64,000 bases of DNA from Heliorestis acidaminivorans (lineage in GTDB: Bacteria; Bacillota; Desulfitobacteriia; Heliobacteriales; Heliobacteriaceae): positions 1-64,000 of the forward strand of contig NZ_WBXO01000006.1 of NCBI RefSeq assembly GCF_008933955.1. Reading direction: 5' to 3'. Positions 1-8,286 of the stretch are shown one piece after another; the first letter of the stretch is position 1, and every line of letters starts with the position of its first letter. The notes under the pieces were generated by a model. The model saw only the letters and a program-made list of their open reading frames with translations. It searched no databases and was not told where the DNA came from. The translations under genes were made by a program, and so were the position numbers.

Positions 1-84
1 TACTTAATCGACTCCGTTCGACTTGCATGTGTTAGGCATGCCGCCAGCGTTCGTCCTGAGCCAGGATCAAACTCTCCGTAAAAT
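1..84 (-). rRNA. 16S ribosomal RNA, 5' end (partial)
   Basis: Read on the minus strand, positions 74-50 carry the universal 16S 5' motif (AGAGTTTGATCCTGGCTCAG, the 27F site), followed by the conserved GACGAACGCTGGCGGC and the CAAGTCGAACGG segment. The gene runs off the left edge, so only about 84 bases are present. The exact 5' end is set by analogy with Firmicutes 16S, whose mature end lies about ten bases before AGAGTTTGAT. Confidence 0.97.
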
Positions 85-97
85 GGATTTTACGGAG
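74..97 (-). repeat. perfect inverted repeat at the 16S 5' end
   Basis: CTCCGTAAAA (74-83) and TTTTACGGAG (88-97) form a perfect 10-bp inverted repeat with a 4-base loop. One arm is the mature 16S 5' end and the other is leader. In the precursor they would form a hairpin, possibly a processing or folding checkpoint. The structure is seen; the role is inferred. Confidence 0.7.
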
Positions 98-326
98 TTA
101 ACCGCGCCATGGATGGCAATAGCGGTTAACATCCTTTATATCCTTATATCCCGGAGCTTTGACAAGCTCTAATTGACTTAAATTGATTGCTGTCTCTGCC
201 TTTCAGCTTCGACGTTTCGCACGCTTGACTTTTTTTACAACTGTTTGATTTTCAAGGACCAGAACAGAAGCTTTTTGTTGCTTTCTGTTGTTTTTTGTCG
301 TTCGCTCTCTCGCGGCGACAAGGAGT
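98..326 (-). other. rRNA operon leader
   Basis: This stretch between the rRNA promoter and 16S has no plausible gene. On the minus strand it contains CCTTGAAAATCAAACAG, similar to sequences common in Firmicutes rRNA leaders and spacers, and a short hairpin (GAGCTT 154-159 with AAGCTC 164-169). It is most likely transcribed leader involved in precursor processing. Confidence 0.6.
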
Positions 327-355
327 ATTATCACACAGCTTAGAATAAAATGCAA
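327..355 (-). promoter_or_regulatory. rRNA operon promoter
   Basis: On the minus strand, TTGCAT (355-350) is separated by 17 bases from GATAAT (332-327). A TG one base upstream of the -10 makes it an extended -10. An A/T-rich run lies upstream of the -35, as expected for an UP element. Transcription would begin near 320. Confidence 0.7.
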
Positions 356-405
356 CCATCATTTTTTTCCAATTTCATTTTTTTTATAAAAACAATAACA
401 TAAGC

Positions 406-445
406 AAAAACCTCTCTACTTCCTTAGAGAAGCAAAGAGGTTTTT
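406..445 (-). terminator. rho-independent terminator of the MFS gene
   Basis: AAAAACCTCT (406-415) pairs with AGAGGTTTTT (436-445), giving a T-run at the 3' side in both directions. It lies just after the MFS stop codon and upstream of the rRNA promoter, so it separates the two units. Confidence 0.8.
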
Positions 446-452
446 ACTTGAC

Positions 453-1610
453 CTAGCTTTTACTTTCGAAGCTGATTGTTCTAGTTGTGAAGAGATCTCT
501 AAATAAAAAGAATAGACTTGTTGTTGTAATAAATACAAAAATACTAGCGAATATAAATGGGTCTATGCCCCAACGTGTGAAGTAACCTGTAGCAAGTGGT
601 CCGAGGATGACGCCAAATGAGAACATAGCATAGAAGAGACCGAAGGCAGCACTGCGTTCTCCATCATCAGAATTGTCAACGACTGTAGCTGTAGCTGAAG
701 GAAAGAGGATGCCAAAGCCAAAACCATAAATGACCATCATACCTACCATAGTAGGCAGTGTTGAGGCCCAAGATAGGCCAACCATAGCGATCATTACAAT
801 AATCATGCCCAGCAAGAGCGGTACTTGTCGTCCTATTTTATCTGATAGGCGACTTAGTGGCGTAACAAAGACTAAAATAGCCACAGCTGCAAAGGCACTA
901 AATAATATACCGATAGATGTAGCTGATAATCCATTAGCTTGTGCTGCCAGAGGTAAAGCATAGGCCATAGTACCTTTAGCAAACAAAAGAATAAAGGCAG
1001 ATACATAAGCCATTAGCAAATAAGGTCTGCGTAATAAAGAAGCTATGTTAACGGATCGATCTTCCTGTTTCACCGAAGTAGCCGGTAATACTTGACGAAC
1101 AACAAAAGCTGTAATAACTAACAAGGCAGACATTATGTAGAAAAGATGATATACCGTTAGTTGGTCAAGAACAATACCGCCTACCATAGGACCTAGCAAA
1201 GCAGCAATAGCAATGGCAATGCCTGATTTGGCCATTTGCTTTCCTCGCTCACTCGGAGAAGCTAAATCAGCGAGATAAGAAAAAGCAGCAGGTGTTACAA
1301 CAGCCATACCTAAACCATGAATCAAGCGAACAGCTAATAAAGTATTAGCATCATCTACTAATGAATAACTGAAAACTCCAAGGGCCGCTAGCAATAGTCC
1401 AAAAAATATGGCATTTCGTCTTCCAATATTGCCGATAAACCAACCAGCACCAATATTACCGACCATATTAGCCATTGAATAAGCGGAAGTAACAACTGCT
1501 GTTAGAAACAAACCCGCACCTAGCATTTGAGCATAAATTGGCATAACAGGCAACTGAACGAAAGTGTCCATAAAAGCGATCACTACGAGACCATAAATAA
1601 CCCACTTCAA
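453..1610 (-). CDS. MFS transporter, probable drug or metabolite exporter
   Basis: A 385-residue protein with about 12 hydrophobic helices, arranged as two six-helix halves around a polar centre near residue 185. The loop after helix 2 has the GWFIGNIGRRN stretch that matches the MFS signature G-x-x-x-D/N-R-x-G-R-R. The length and the absence of a large tail fit the DHA1 drug:H+ antiporter group, but the substrate cannot be read from sequence. I chose a TTG start at 1610 because AGGAGG lies seven bases before it; a TTG two codons upstream is too close to that site. The gene stands alone, between an rRNA operon and an ATP-grasp gene, with a terminator directly downstream. Confidence 0.85.
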   Translation of the reverse strand: MKWVIYGLVVIAFMDTFVQLPVMPIYAQMLGAGLFLTAVVTSAYSMANMVGNIGAGWFIGNIGRRNAIFFGLLLAALGVFSYSLVDDANTLLAVRLIHGLGMAVVTPAAFSYLADLASPSERGKQMAKSGIAIAIAALLGPMVGGIVLDQLTVYHLFYIMSALLVITAFVVRQVLPATSVKQEDRSVNIASLLRRPYLLMAYVSAFILLFAKGTMAYALPLAAQANGLSATSIGILFSAFAAVAILVFVTPLSRLSDKIGRQVPLLLGMIIVMIAMVGLSWASTLPTMVGMMVIYGFGFGILFPSATATVVDNSDDGERSAAFGLFYAMFSFGVILGPLATGYFTRWGIDPFIFASIFVFITTTSLFFLFRDLFTTRTISFESKS

Positions 1611-1823
1611 ACGCAACCCTCCTAAGCTGTCATTGCTTGTACATAAGTTAGAAATACTTCATCTTCATAAGTTACGCTTATAACTTATAGCCTTTTGCTA
1701 TTTTTTTTACTACATCTCTAGAATACATAATTAAAAAAATAATTGGAATACCCAAAAAATTAACTTTAAGATGTTTATTTATTTAAGCGCCTTGAAGCCT
1801 TCAGAGGCAGTTATCAACCCTTC

Positions 1824-1856
1824 AGGGACAGCTCTCAATAATAAAAAGCTGTCCCT
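1824..1856. repeat. inverted repeat downstream of the ATP-grasp gene
   Basis: AGGGACAGCT (1824-1833) and AGCTGTCCCT (1847-1856) form a 10-bp stem with a 13-base loop, 34 bases after the ATP-grasp stop. No T-run follows on either strand, so it may stabilise the mRNA end rather than act as a standard terminator. The rest of 1617-1889 is A/T-rich without a gene. Confidence 0.55.
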
Positions 1857-1889
1857 ACAAAATTTTATCTACACAGCTTTATAGATTTT

Positions 1890-3068
1890 TTATTGATTCT
1901 TAAGCGCCAGAATATGATCTATAGTTTCCTTAATTTCTTCTAAGTGTGGTGAACGAAATAAGTATCCATAATCACCAATAGCGCGAGTAAAAGCAGGATT
2001 TATATCACAATGATAGGGAATCTTATGTCCATACTCGCGAAGTATTTCTTCGTGAGTAAGTGCATAGCTTTTATTATTTTTTCTACCTATATAAGCACAA
2101 TGATATTTCCTTGTATAGTGAAGAGGTAAAGTACCTTCTACGATTAAACGAGCCCAGTGTTGATAAAGATCTATATCATGGGCATAGTTAAACATATCCA
2201 TCGTTAATCCGCCTGGTGGTCGCATATTAACTTCTAAAGCAATAAAACGATCATCAGCAGTACGAAAAAATTCAAAATGAAAAAACCGTTCCCGTACTTG
2301 ATAAGCCTCTAAAACCTTCTTCCCTGCCGCTACTAATTTATCTGGAATTTCCCGTAAGGAGTAGTAATAGACGTGAAGATCTTCATTTACAACTTCCATT
2401 ACCCCTTGACCGTAACGGTGAGATGTATAAAAAACTAACTGTCCTTCTCGATCTGTCAACCCATCAAAAGAGTAGATCGTCCCAGTGATGAATTCTTCCA
2501 TGATATAGTCGCCAAAATTACCTGAGCTCTCTTTATCTTGAAAAAAGCGTTCTAACTCTTGTCGGGTATGAATTTTGTAAGTATTAGCAGCGCCTACTCC
2601 AGAATTAGGTTTTAACACTACAGGAAAGTTGACAATTTTGAGAAAGGCTCGAGCTTCTTCAATATTACGAACGACGCGACCACGGGGAACATCAATTCCT
2701 GCTTGGAGAAACATTTCTTTCATCCGTGATTTACTTTTTACCTTGTCTATACCTTCATTTTGAATACCCCAAACATTGAAGTCAGTTCTAAGTTTTGCTT
2801 CTTTTTCTAACCAGTACTCCGTTAAAGAGTCTAGGCGATCAATCTTTCCATGGCGATGAGTAAAATAACCGCAGGCTCGTACCAATTGATCGTAGTCTTC
2901 TAGTGTAGGAACTTGATAGTAATCGTTTAAAGCTTCTCGCAATTCCAAAGGTAAGTCATCGTAGGGCCTATCAGCAATTCCCAAAACATTTGCTCCTGCT
3001 TTTTTTAGGGCTACGACAAATTGGTAATAGTTAGGGGGGAAATGAGGTGACAAAAAAAGAACATTCAT
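1890..3068 (-). CDS. ATP-grasp domain carboxylate-amine ligase-like protein
   Basis: A 392-residue protein with the layout of a stand-alone ATP-grasp enzyme: an N-terminal Rossmann-like domain, a central ATP-binding part (PVVLKPNSGVGAANTYKI near residue 150) and a C-terminal metal-binding segment (ALEVNMRPPGG, with Glu and Asn as likely Mg ligands). It resembles the carbamoyl-phosphate-synthase large-chain superfamily, whose members join a carboxylate to an amine or thiol through an acyl-phosphate. The substrate is unknown. The ATG at 3068 is preceded by AGGAGG at good spacing, so the 30-residue longer reading frame is rejected. No partner gene is obvious nearby. Confidence 0.8.
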   Translation of the reverse strand: MNVLFLSPHFPPNYYQFVVALKKAGANVLGIADRPYDDLPLELREALNDYYQVPTLEDYDQLVRACGYFTHRHGKIDRLDSLTEYWLEKEAKLRTDFNVWGIQNEGIDKVKSKSRMKEMFLQAGIDVPRGRVVRNIEEARAFLKIVNFPVVLKPNSGVGAANTYKIHTRQELERFFQDKESSGNFGDYIMEEFITGTIYSFDGLTDREGQLVFYTSHRYGQGVMEVVNEDLHVYYYSLREIPDKLVAAGKKVLEAYQVRERFFHFEFFRTADDRFIALEVNMRPPGGLTMDMFNYAHDIDLYQHWARLIVEGTLPLHYTRKYHCAYIGRKNNKSYALTHEEILREYGHKIPYHCDINPAFTRAIGDYGYLFRSPHLEEIKETIDHILALKNQ

Positions 3069-3268
3069 TAGTTCTCCTCCTTTCTCTATTTCTTTTATCC
3101 ACCCTTGTAAGCGAATATGTTTGTTTTTCTGATTTTGAGTAAATTTGCTTATTTGCATTATTAATCAATTTTTCTCATTAATTTACATCGAGAGGGTAAA
3201 CTATAAATATTTCTTAAAAAAACATCTGAAGTTGTACTTTTATAGTAAAGCAAAAGGAGTGTTGTCCT

Positions 3269-3400
3269 ATGGGTTTATTTGGTGAGTTAATTCAATCTTT
3301 CCTTCGTTTTCTTCTGTATTCTTTAATTTCTTTGGCTCTTGCTATATCTACATTACAGAGCGAAGAAAATGTTGACGAGAATGATATTTCTATTGACTAG
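3269..3400 (+). CDS. small single-pass membrane peptide, hypothetical
   Basis: A 43-residue open frame preceded by AAAGGAG nine bases before its ATG. It begins MGLFGELIQSFLRFLLYSL, continues with one hydrophobic helix (about residues 9-29) and ends in an acidic tail (SEENVDENDISID). Its 3' end overlaps the recJ 3' end by 11 bases on the opposite strand. The good ribosome site, the single clean helix and the acidic end suggest a real small membrane protein, but no family is recognised. Confidence 0.55.
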   Translation: MGLFGELIQSFLRFLLYSLISLALAISTLQSEENVDENDISID

Positions 3401-5090
3401 GACTGACAACCTGCGATGACAAAATATCTTCGTATAAACGAATACCCTTGTCTTTAACTTTAAATTGTATAGCACCATTATAACTACTAATCTCAGGTAA
3501 GCCTAGTAAAGCTAAGGGCTCTTGTGTAGCTAACTTCCGGAAGGATTCTGCCTGTTGAAAAGCAATAACTTCTAATTTCTGACTGCCCATCTTAAGATGC
3601 TTTTCTTCTGCTCCCATAAAAGAAACTTTTTCGGGAACAAATGGAGCCAGCAAAAGCTGAGGTCTGGAGAAGCCAACACCATAAGGTGCTAATGCTTCAA
3701 TCTCCTCAATTAAACCAACTGAAATATCTTCTGGTCTAACTAAAGCTGTTATTTCCACAACTGGCTCGAAGATATCATGTGCAATTTGTCCTGCAAAGCC
3801 TTGCAAGCGCTCTCTTATCAAAGGGATATCTTTTTTGTATAATGAGCATCCGGCCGCCATATCATGACCGCCACCTTTGACTAACAGGTCCGCACAAGCA
3901 TCGACCAAATATTTTTTTAATGAAAATCCTTTTACCGATCGTGCTGAGCCTTTGACAATCCCCTTTTCAGTGCTATCGGTTAATACCAAAATAGGCCTAT
4001 AGAAGCGCTCTTTTAATCTTGAAGCGATGAGACCTACAATTCCTTCGTGGAAAGCAGGATCATATAGCACATGAAAAGAATGGTCAGCTGCGGCAAGATT
4101 ATGGGCCACTGCTGTTTGTGTCTCTGTCCATTGTTGCCGTAATTGATTTATTCTTTTTAAGCTACCAGCCCACTCGTAAGCTCGAGCTGGCTCTGAAGTC
4201 AGCAATAATTCTACAGCCTCCACAGGTACACCTTCTAGTCTTCCCTTAGCATTAATGAGCGGACCAAAGATAAATCCCAGATGATAATGGCTGTTCACTT
4301 CACCTTTTAAGCCTGCTACTTGCCTGAGGGCTTGAAAACCAAGACGGCTTTTCTCTCCCCAGTTGATCAGTTTTAGACCGTTTTTAACAAAAATCCTATT
4401 CTCCCCACGAATTGGCATAACATCAGCAACAGTGCCCAAAGCAACCAGATCAAGGGAGCGAAGCAACGCTTTAGGTCTATCTATTTCTTCAAATAAAATT
4501 TGTAGTACCTTAAAAGCAACACCAACACCAGCTAAATCTTTAAAGGGATAGGGACAGTCATGCTGTTTGGGGTTCACAATAGCCTTCGCCGGTGGAGTTG
4601 TCTTGTCTGGTTCATGATGGTCTGTAATAATTACATCCATTCCTAGCTCATTAGCTCTTTGTACGCCCTCGAAAGCATTAATGCCATTGTCAACAGTCAC
4701 AATTAGACGAGGTATGCCACGGGCTGCAATTTCTTCTACACCTTGCGCTTGCATGCCAAAACCACCGACAAAACGACTATTAATATACCAGTCTACGTCA
4801 GCACCAAGTTTACGTAAGCTTTCCACGAAAAGTGCTGTCCCCGTAATGCCATCAGCATCATAATCACCGTATATAGTGATCGGTATAGACTGATCAATAG
4901 CGGCTCTGATGAAAGAAGCCGCTTTTTTTGCGTCTTTTAACAATATAGGATCTTCTAAATCTTCTATCGAAGCACGAAGAAAACTTTCACTCTCTTCTGC
5001 TTTTATTCCATTTTGATGTAAAATAGCCCCCTGCATGGCTGTTACACCGTCATAATCTGGCAGAGAAAGGGATGGCAAAAGCCACTTCAT
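3390..5090 (-). CDS. recJ: single-stranded-DNA-specific exonuclease RecJ
   Basis: RecJ degrades single-stranded DNA 5' to 3' in recombination and mismatch or excision repair. The DHH phosphoesterase core is clear: GDYDADG at residues 75-81, VTVDNGI near 132-137 and DHH at 157-159, all metal-binding motifs. The DHHA1 half carries GGGHDMAAG near residue 410, and an OB-like C-terminal part follows. At 566 residues it matches the E. coli size and lacks the extra C-terminal region of Bacillus RecJ. The ATG at 5090 is chosen because GAGGTGA precedes it at suitable spacing. It is transcribed away from the defence-like cassette on its right. Confidence 0.95.
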   Translation of the reverse strand: MKWLLPSLSLPDYDGVTAMQGAILHQNGIKAEESESFLRASIEDLEDPILLKDAKKAASFIRAAIDQSIPITIYGDYDADGITGTALFVESLRKLGADVDWYINSRFVGGFGMQAQGVEEIAARGIPRLIVTVDNGINAFEGVQRANELGMDVIITDHHEPDKTTPPAKAIVNPKQHDCPYPFKDLAGVGVAFKVLQILFEEIDRPKALLRSLDLVALGTVADVMPIRGENRIFVKNGLKLINWGEKSRLGFQALRQVAGLKGEVNSHYHLGFIFGPLINAKGRLEGVPVEAVELLLTSEPARAYEWAGSLKRINQLRQQWTETQTAVAHNLAAADHSFHVLYDPAFHEGIVGLIASRLKERFYRPILVLTDSTEKGIVKGSARSVKGFSLKKYLVDACADLLVKGGGHDMAAGCSLYKKDIPLIRERLQGFAGQIAHDIFEPVVEITALVRPEDISVGLIEEIEALAPYGVGFSRPQLLLAPFVPEKVSFMGAEEKHLKMGSQKLEVIAFQQAESFRKLATQEPLALLGLPEISSYNGAIQFKVKDKGIRLYEDILSSQVVSPSQ

Positions 5091-5166
5091 CAAAAAATCA
5101 CCTCTTAAAGACGATCATTCGACTTTTTTTCTTCAATTCCTACAAAAGCAAAGAAAGGTATTCGCC

Positions 5167-5181
5167 ATTCTTAAAGAGAAT
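5167..5181. promoter_or_regulatory. candidate operator upstream of the McrBC-like cassette
   Basis: ATTCT-taaag-AGAAT is a short palindrome in the 134-base divergent region between recJ and the cassette. It lies about 45 bases before the first cassette start. It could be a repressor site, but no convincing -35/-10 pair was found beside it. Confidence 0.25.
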
Positions 5182-5224
5182 ATACAAAAAATACTAAAAA
5201 AATGATTTAGGAAGGTGAGACCAT

Positions 5225-6319
5225 GTGAATAAAACTCTTTGGAAATGGCTTTTGGATATGATGGCTCACGAAGAACTAGTTAGTCTTGCTAGAGCTATGC
5301 AAGTAAAAGTTCCAGGATTTCGTCAAATCGTAATGGACCAACGCTTTACTATGCTCAGACCTCGGTTAATCCAAACTATTCTAAGCAGTCGAAGTTTTAT
5401 TAAACTACAAGAAGCTATGGACAAACATATGCAATTACAAGCACACTTTTTAGCTTGTCGCGAAAAAGAAACGTCAGAATTGCTAGAAATCATCCAGTTG
5501 GGCTCTAATCCCGCCACTGTCTTGAGCGTGCTAGCCTCTAGCTCAGAGCAAAGTCATCAAGAAAAAGCAGAAGCTCTCTTTACACAGTTGCAAGAATCAG
5601 GCCAACTCCAATCATATGAAAATCATGTACAAGAAAATCGCAAATCTGAAGCCGAGCAGAGAAAAGTAATAGAATCAACGGACCAATTACAAAAGCAATA
5701 TCAAGAAATGGAAAAGAAAATCCAAAAAACAGAAGAAAAAATAGCAAAACTAAATCAACAATTTGAAAAACAAAAAAATGATTTTGATAATGAAAAAAGC
5801 TTATGGCAACACGAAAGACAAAGCCTTTTACAAAAAATCAAGGAAAAAGATAGACGAATAAAAGACAAAGAAGAAGAAATAGGACGCTTAGCAGAGTTAT
5901 GTGATACCTTACAAAAAACTTTACAAAACAGCCCTACTTGGAATATTACTTCGCCAGCCGAGGCAGAAGTCGCTTCAACAGAAATTATAGAAAAGAAAAC
6001 CCTAGCAGAGGAAAAGGTATCAGAAAAAAACAACTTGAAAAAACAGCAAATAGCTTTAGTTGGCAAATTACCGCACAATATAAATCGCTTACACAACTTA
6101 AACCGCTATACTATACAAAATATTACAACAGGAGACATTGCCAGAGCTTTTGAAGAAAGTTTATTTGCAAAATCTGATCAAGTATGGGTACTGAATTATG
6201 ACATTCCTCTAGTTATTAAAAGAAAACTACGTAGAGAAGTTAAAATAGAAAAATATCTTGAATTCAACAGCTTCGCTGAATTGCAACGATATCTAAAACA
6301 AGGGGAATCAGCGATATGA
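5225..6319 (+). CDS. coiled-coil protein with DUF2325-like C-terminus, first gene of McrBC-like cassette
   Basis: A 364-residue protein of unknown function. Residues 1-110 are mostly helical, residues about 131-233 form a long Glu/Lys/Gln-rich coiled coil, and residues 275-364 form a compact alpha/beta domain starting IALVGKL. That last domain has the spacing of DUF2325: a VG strand, a central SDQVWVLNYD strand, an IKRKL helix and an NSFAELQRYL helix. The match is by eye only. The start is GTG at 5225, behind GGAAGGTGAG. It overlaps the AAA+ gene by four bases (ATGA), which implies co-translation. I infer a sensing or scaffold role in a restriction-like complex. Confidence 0.75.
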   Translation: MNKTLWKWLLDMMAHEELVSLARAMQVKVPGFRQIVMDQRFTMLRPRLIQTILSSRSFIKLQEAMDKHMQLQAHFLACREKETSELLEIIQLGSNPATVLSVLASSSEQSHQEKAEALFTQLQESGQLQSYENHVQENRKSEAEQRKVIESTDQLQKQYQEMEKKIQKTEEKIAKLNQQFEKQKNDFDNEKSLWQHERQSLLQKIKEKDRRIKDKEEEIGRLAELCDTLQKTLQNSPTWNITSPAEAEVASTEIIEKKTLAEEKVSEKNNLKKQQIALVGKLPHNINRLHNLNRYTIQNITTGDIARAFEESLFAKSDQVWVLNYDIPLVIKRKLRREVKIEKYLEFNSFAELQRYLKQGESAI

Positions 6320-8286
6320 GGATCACAAAATGGCCTTTTGATGTAATTGGTGTATTAGCTAGCGACGAATATGTGGCGACTAAAATGAACGGTGGAGCTG
6401 TTTTTGTTAACCGCCAAAATTCACTTCAATTTTCGGTAAAGTTAATCTCTCAAACTCCTGAAGGCTTTCCTAGCAATAGTCTATATACAGGCTATGCTTC
6501 CGATATAGAGAGATATGGTTTCGAAGAAAAATACTTTGCTGATGATTACCAACGAATAGAAGACCTTAAAGAATTTCTTGCTGAAAAATTATTTATTTTT
6601 CGACCGGAACGTCGCGGCGATTACTTTTATATAAAAGATGTACGACTTGTACCTAAGCCATTGTCTTATCGAGAAGAGTCGACTTATCTTTGGATACCCT
6701 TTTTCAGTCAAGAACAACATGGCTTAAATTATCAGGACTTTCTTCAGAAGCTTACTGAACAAGAGTCAATTGGCTTTATTCAAGCCTTGCCAGAAGTTAT
6801 GTCAACACCAACTTTTCTACTATGGCGCAATGAAGATCATTCTTTCACGATTTTTGGTGAGTTTAGACGACATCGTCATAGTATGCAAAGTGGTTTTTCC
6901 TTTCAATATGACGTCCTTAAGAAAAGTGAATTCCCCGAAGAGTGGTTTGAAGAAGCTCTTGAAGTCCCTGGTAACGATACATTACTCTTTTTATCATCGG
7001 AAAAATATAACGAGATCTATAGTCTCATGAAAGCTTCTACTCACATATGTACTTCTGTTAGTGAAAAAGAAGCTCCTAACCTATCTCCAAGCCTTGAAGC
7101 TCCTATTGTTGATAGAATGCTAGATATACAGTTATGGGAAGAGCAACTTTCGGCCTTAGAAACAAACAAGGAAGATATAAGTGAAGATCTTTTTATCCAA
7201 AACTTCATGCAGATAACGCGCGAACAAGGCTTACTTTATGACTGGAAAGATCTTATTCACTTTCATACAGCTATGAAAACCTCCACGTTAGTCGTCTTAA
7301 CTGGCATGAGTGGAACAGGAAAATCAAGATTAGTTCAATCTTACGTAAAAGCACTACAGTTAACAGAAGATCAATTTACGATGATCCCTGTTCGACCCGC
7401 TTGGAATGATGATGCTGATCTAATTGGCTCAGTAAACTTTACCCATAAAGTTTTTCAACCTGCTAACTCTGGATTAATCGACATCCTCTTACAAGCATGC
7501 AAAGAAGAAAATAAAAAAGAAAAACTATACATTGTCTGTTTTGACGAAATGAACTTAGCTCGCGTAGAACACTATTTTTCTCAGTTTCTCTCGGTACTAG
7601 AAATGGATGCTAACAAACGCTTGCTACGCCTATACAACGAGGATCTAGAAAGCCAACTATACAATGCCGCACAATACCCCCCAACCATCCCTATAAGCGA
7701 CAATGTGCTTTTTGTCGGTACTGTGAACATAGATGAATCAACTTATCATTTTTCCGATAAAGTTCTAGACCGAGCTAATGTGATTCAACTTAACATCATG
7801 CCTTTTGAAGATCTTAAGAAGCTAAAGGAAGAAAAAAGTCGAAAAAGTATCTCCAGAAAATGGACACTGCCTGTTTATCAATCTTTTATTAAAGAGCCAG
7901 AAGATTGCGAGCTAACAGATAGAGAGCTTTCATTTTTAAGGCAATTTCATCTACAACTCCAAAGAGCTAACAAAAACTTAGGCATTGGTTTTCGGATTTT
8001 GAGACAAATAGACAAATATCTAAAAAATCTTCCCCGCAATCCTTTTATAACTAGAAGTGAAGCCTTTGATCGTCAAATCGTACAACGCATATTAACAAAA
8101 GTTAGAGGTCCTGAAGAACAATTAAAATCACTTCTTGGTGTATCTCTTATGGAGCGTCAAGAAGTCGTAAGCGAACCTTTACTAGGACTTCTCGATGAAT
8201 ACAAAGATCTTTCATCCTTTCAGGAGACTCGCCAGATACTCTATCAAAAGGCGAAAGAGTTGAATATCTATGGCTATACAGTCTGA
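6316..8286 (+). CDS. McrB-like AAA+ NTPase of a type IV restriction-like system
   Basis: A 656-residue protein with a novel N-terminal region (about 1-300) and a C-terminal AAA+ module of the McrB/dynein-related branch. The Walker A motif is GMSGTGKS (330-337), the Walker B is CFDEMN (about 408-413), and the sensor strand is GTVNIDES (468-475), followed by FSDKVLDRA. In McrB the sensor reads NTAD and the enzyme uses GTP; here it reads NIDE, so nucleotide preference is open. The N-terminal region probably recognises the target. The gene overlaps its neighbours on both sides (4 and 17 bases), which fits a motor whose partner nuclease is encoded next. Confidence 0.88.
   Translation: MRITKWPFDVIGVLASDEYVATKMNGGAVFVNRQNSLQFSVKLISQTPEGFPSNSLYTGYASDIERYGFEEKYFADDYQRIEDLKEFLAEKLFIFRPERRGDYFYIKDVRLVPKPLSYREESTYLWIPFFSQEQHGLNYQDFLQKLTEQESIGFIQALPEVMSTPTFLLWRNEDHSFTIFGEFRRHRHSMQSGFSFQYDVLKKSEFPEEWFEEALEVPGNDTLLFLSSEKYNEIYSLMKASTHICTSVSEKEAPNLSPSLEAPIVDRMLDIQLWEEQLSALETNKEDISEDLFIQNFMQITREQGLLYDWKDLIHFHTAMKTSTLVVLTGMSGTGKSRLVQSYVKALQLTEDQFTMIPVRPAWNDDADLIGSVNFTHKVFQPANSGLIDILLQACKEENKKEKLYIVCFDEMNLARVEHYFSQFLSVLEMDANKRLLRLYNEDLESQLYNAAQYPPTIPISDNVLFVGTVNIDESTYHFSDKVLDRANVIQLNIMPFEDLKKLKEEKSRKSISRKWTLPVYQSFIKEPEDCELTDRELSFLRQFHLQLQRANKNLGIGFRILRQIDKYLKNLPRNPFITRSEAFDRQIVQRILTKVRGPEEQLKSLLGVSLMERQEVVSEPLLGLLDEYKDLSSFQETRQILYQKAKELNIYGYTV

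Noticed and set aside
1824-1856. Rho-independent terminator for the ATP-grasp gene
   Set aside because: The stem is good but no T-run follows on either strand, so it is listed only as an inverted repeat.
5755-6096. 113-residue open frame antisense to the coiled-coil gene
   Set aside because: It is a shadow of the Lys/Glu-rich coiled coil (Phe/Ser-rich when read backwards) with no ribosome site.
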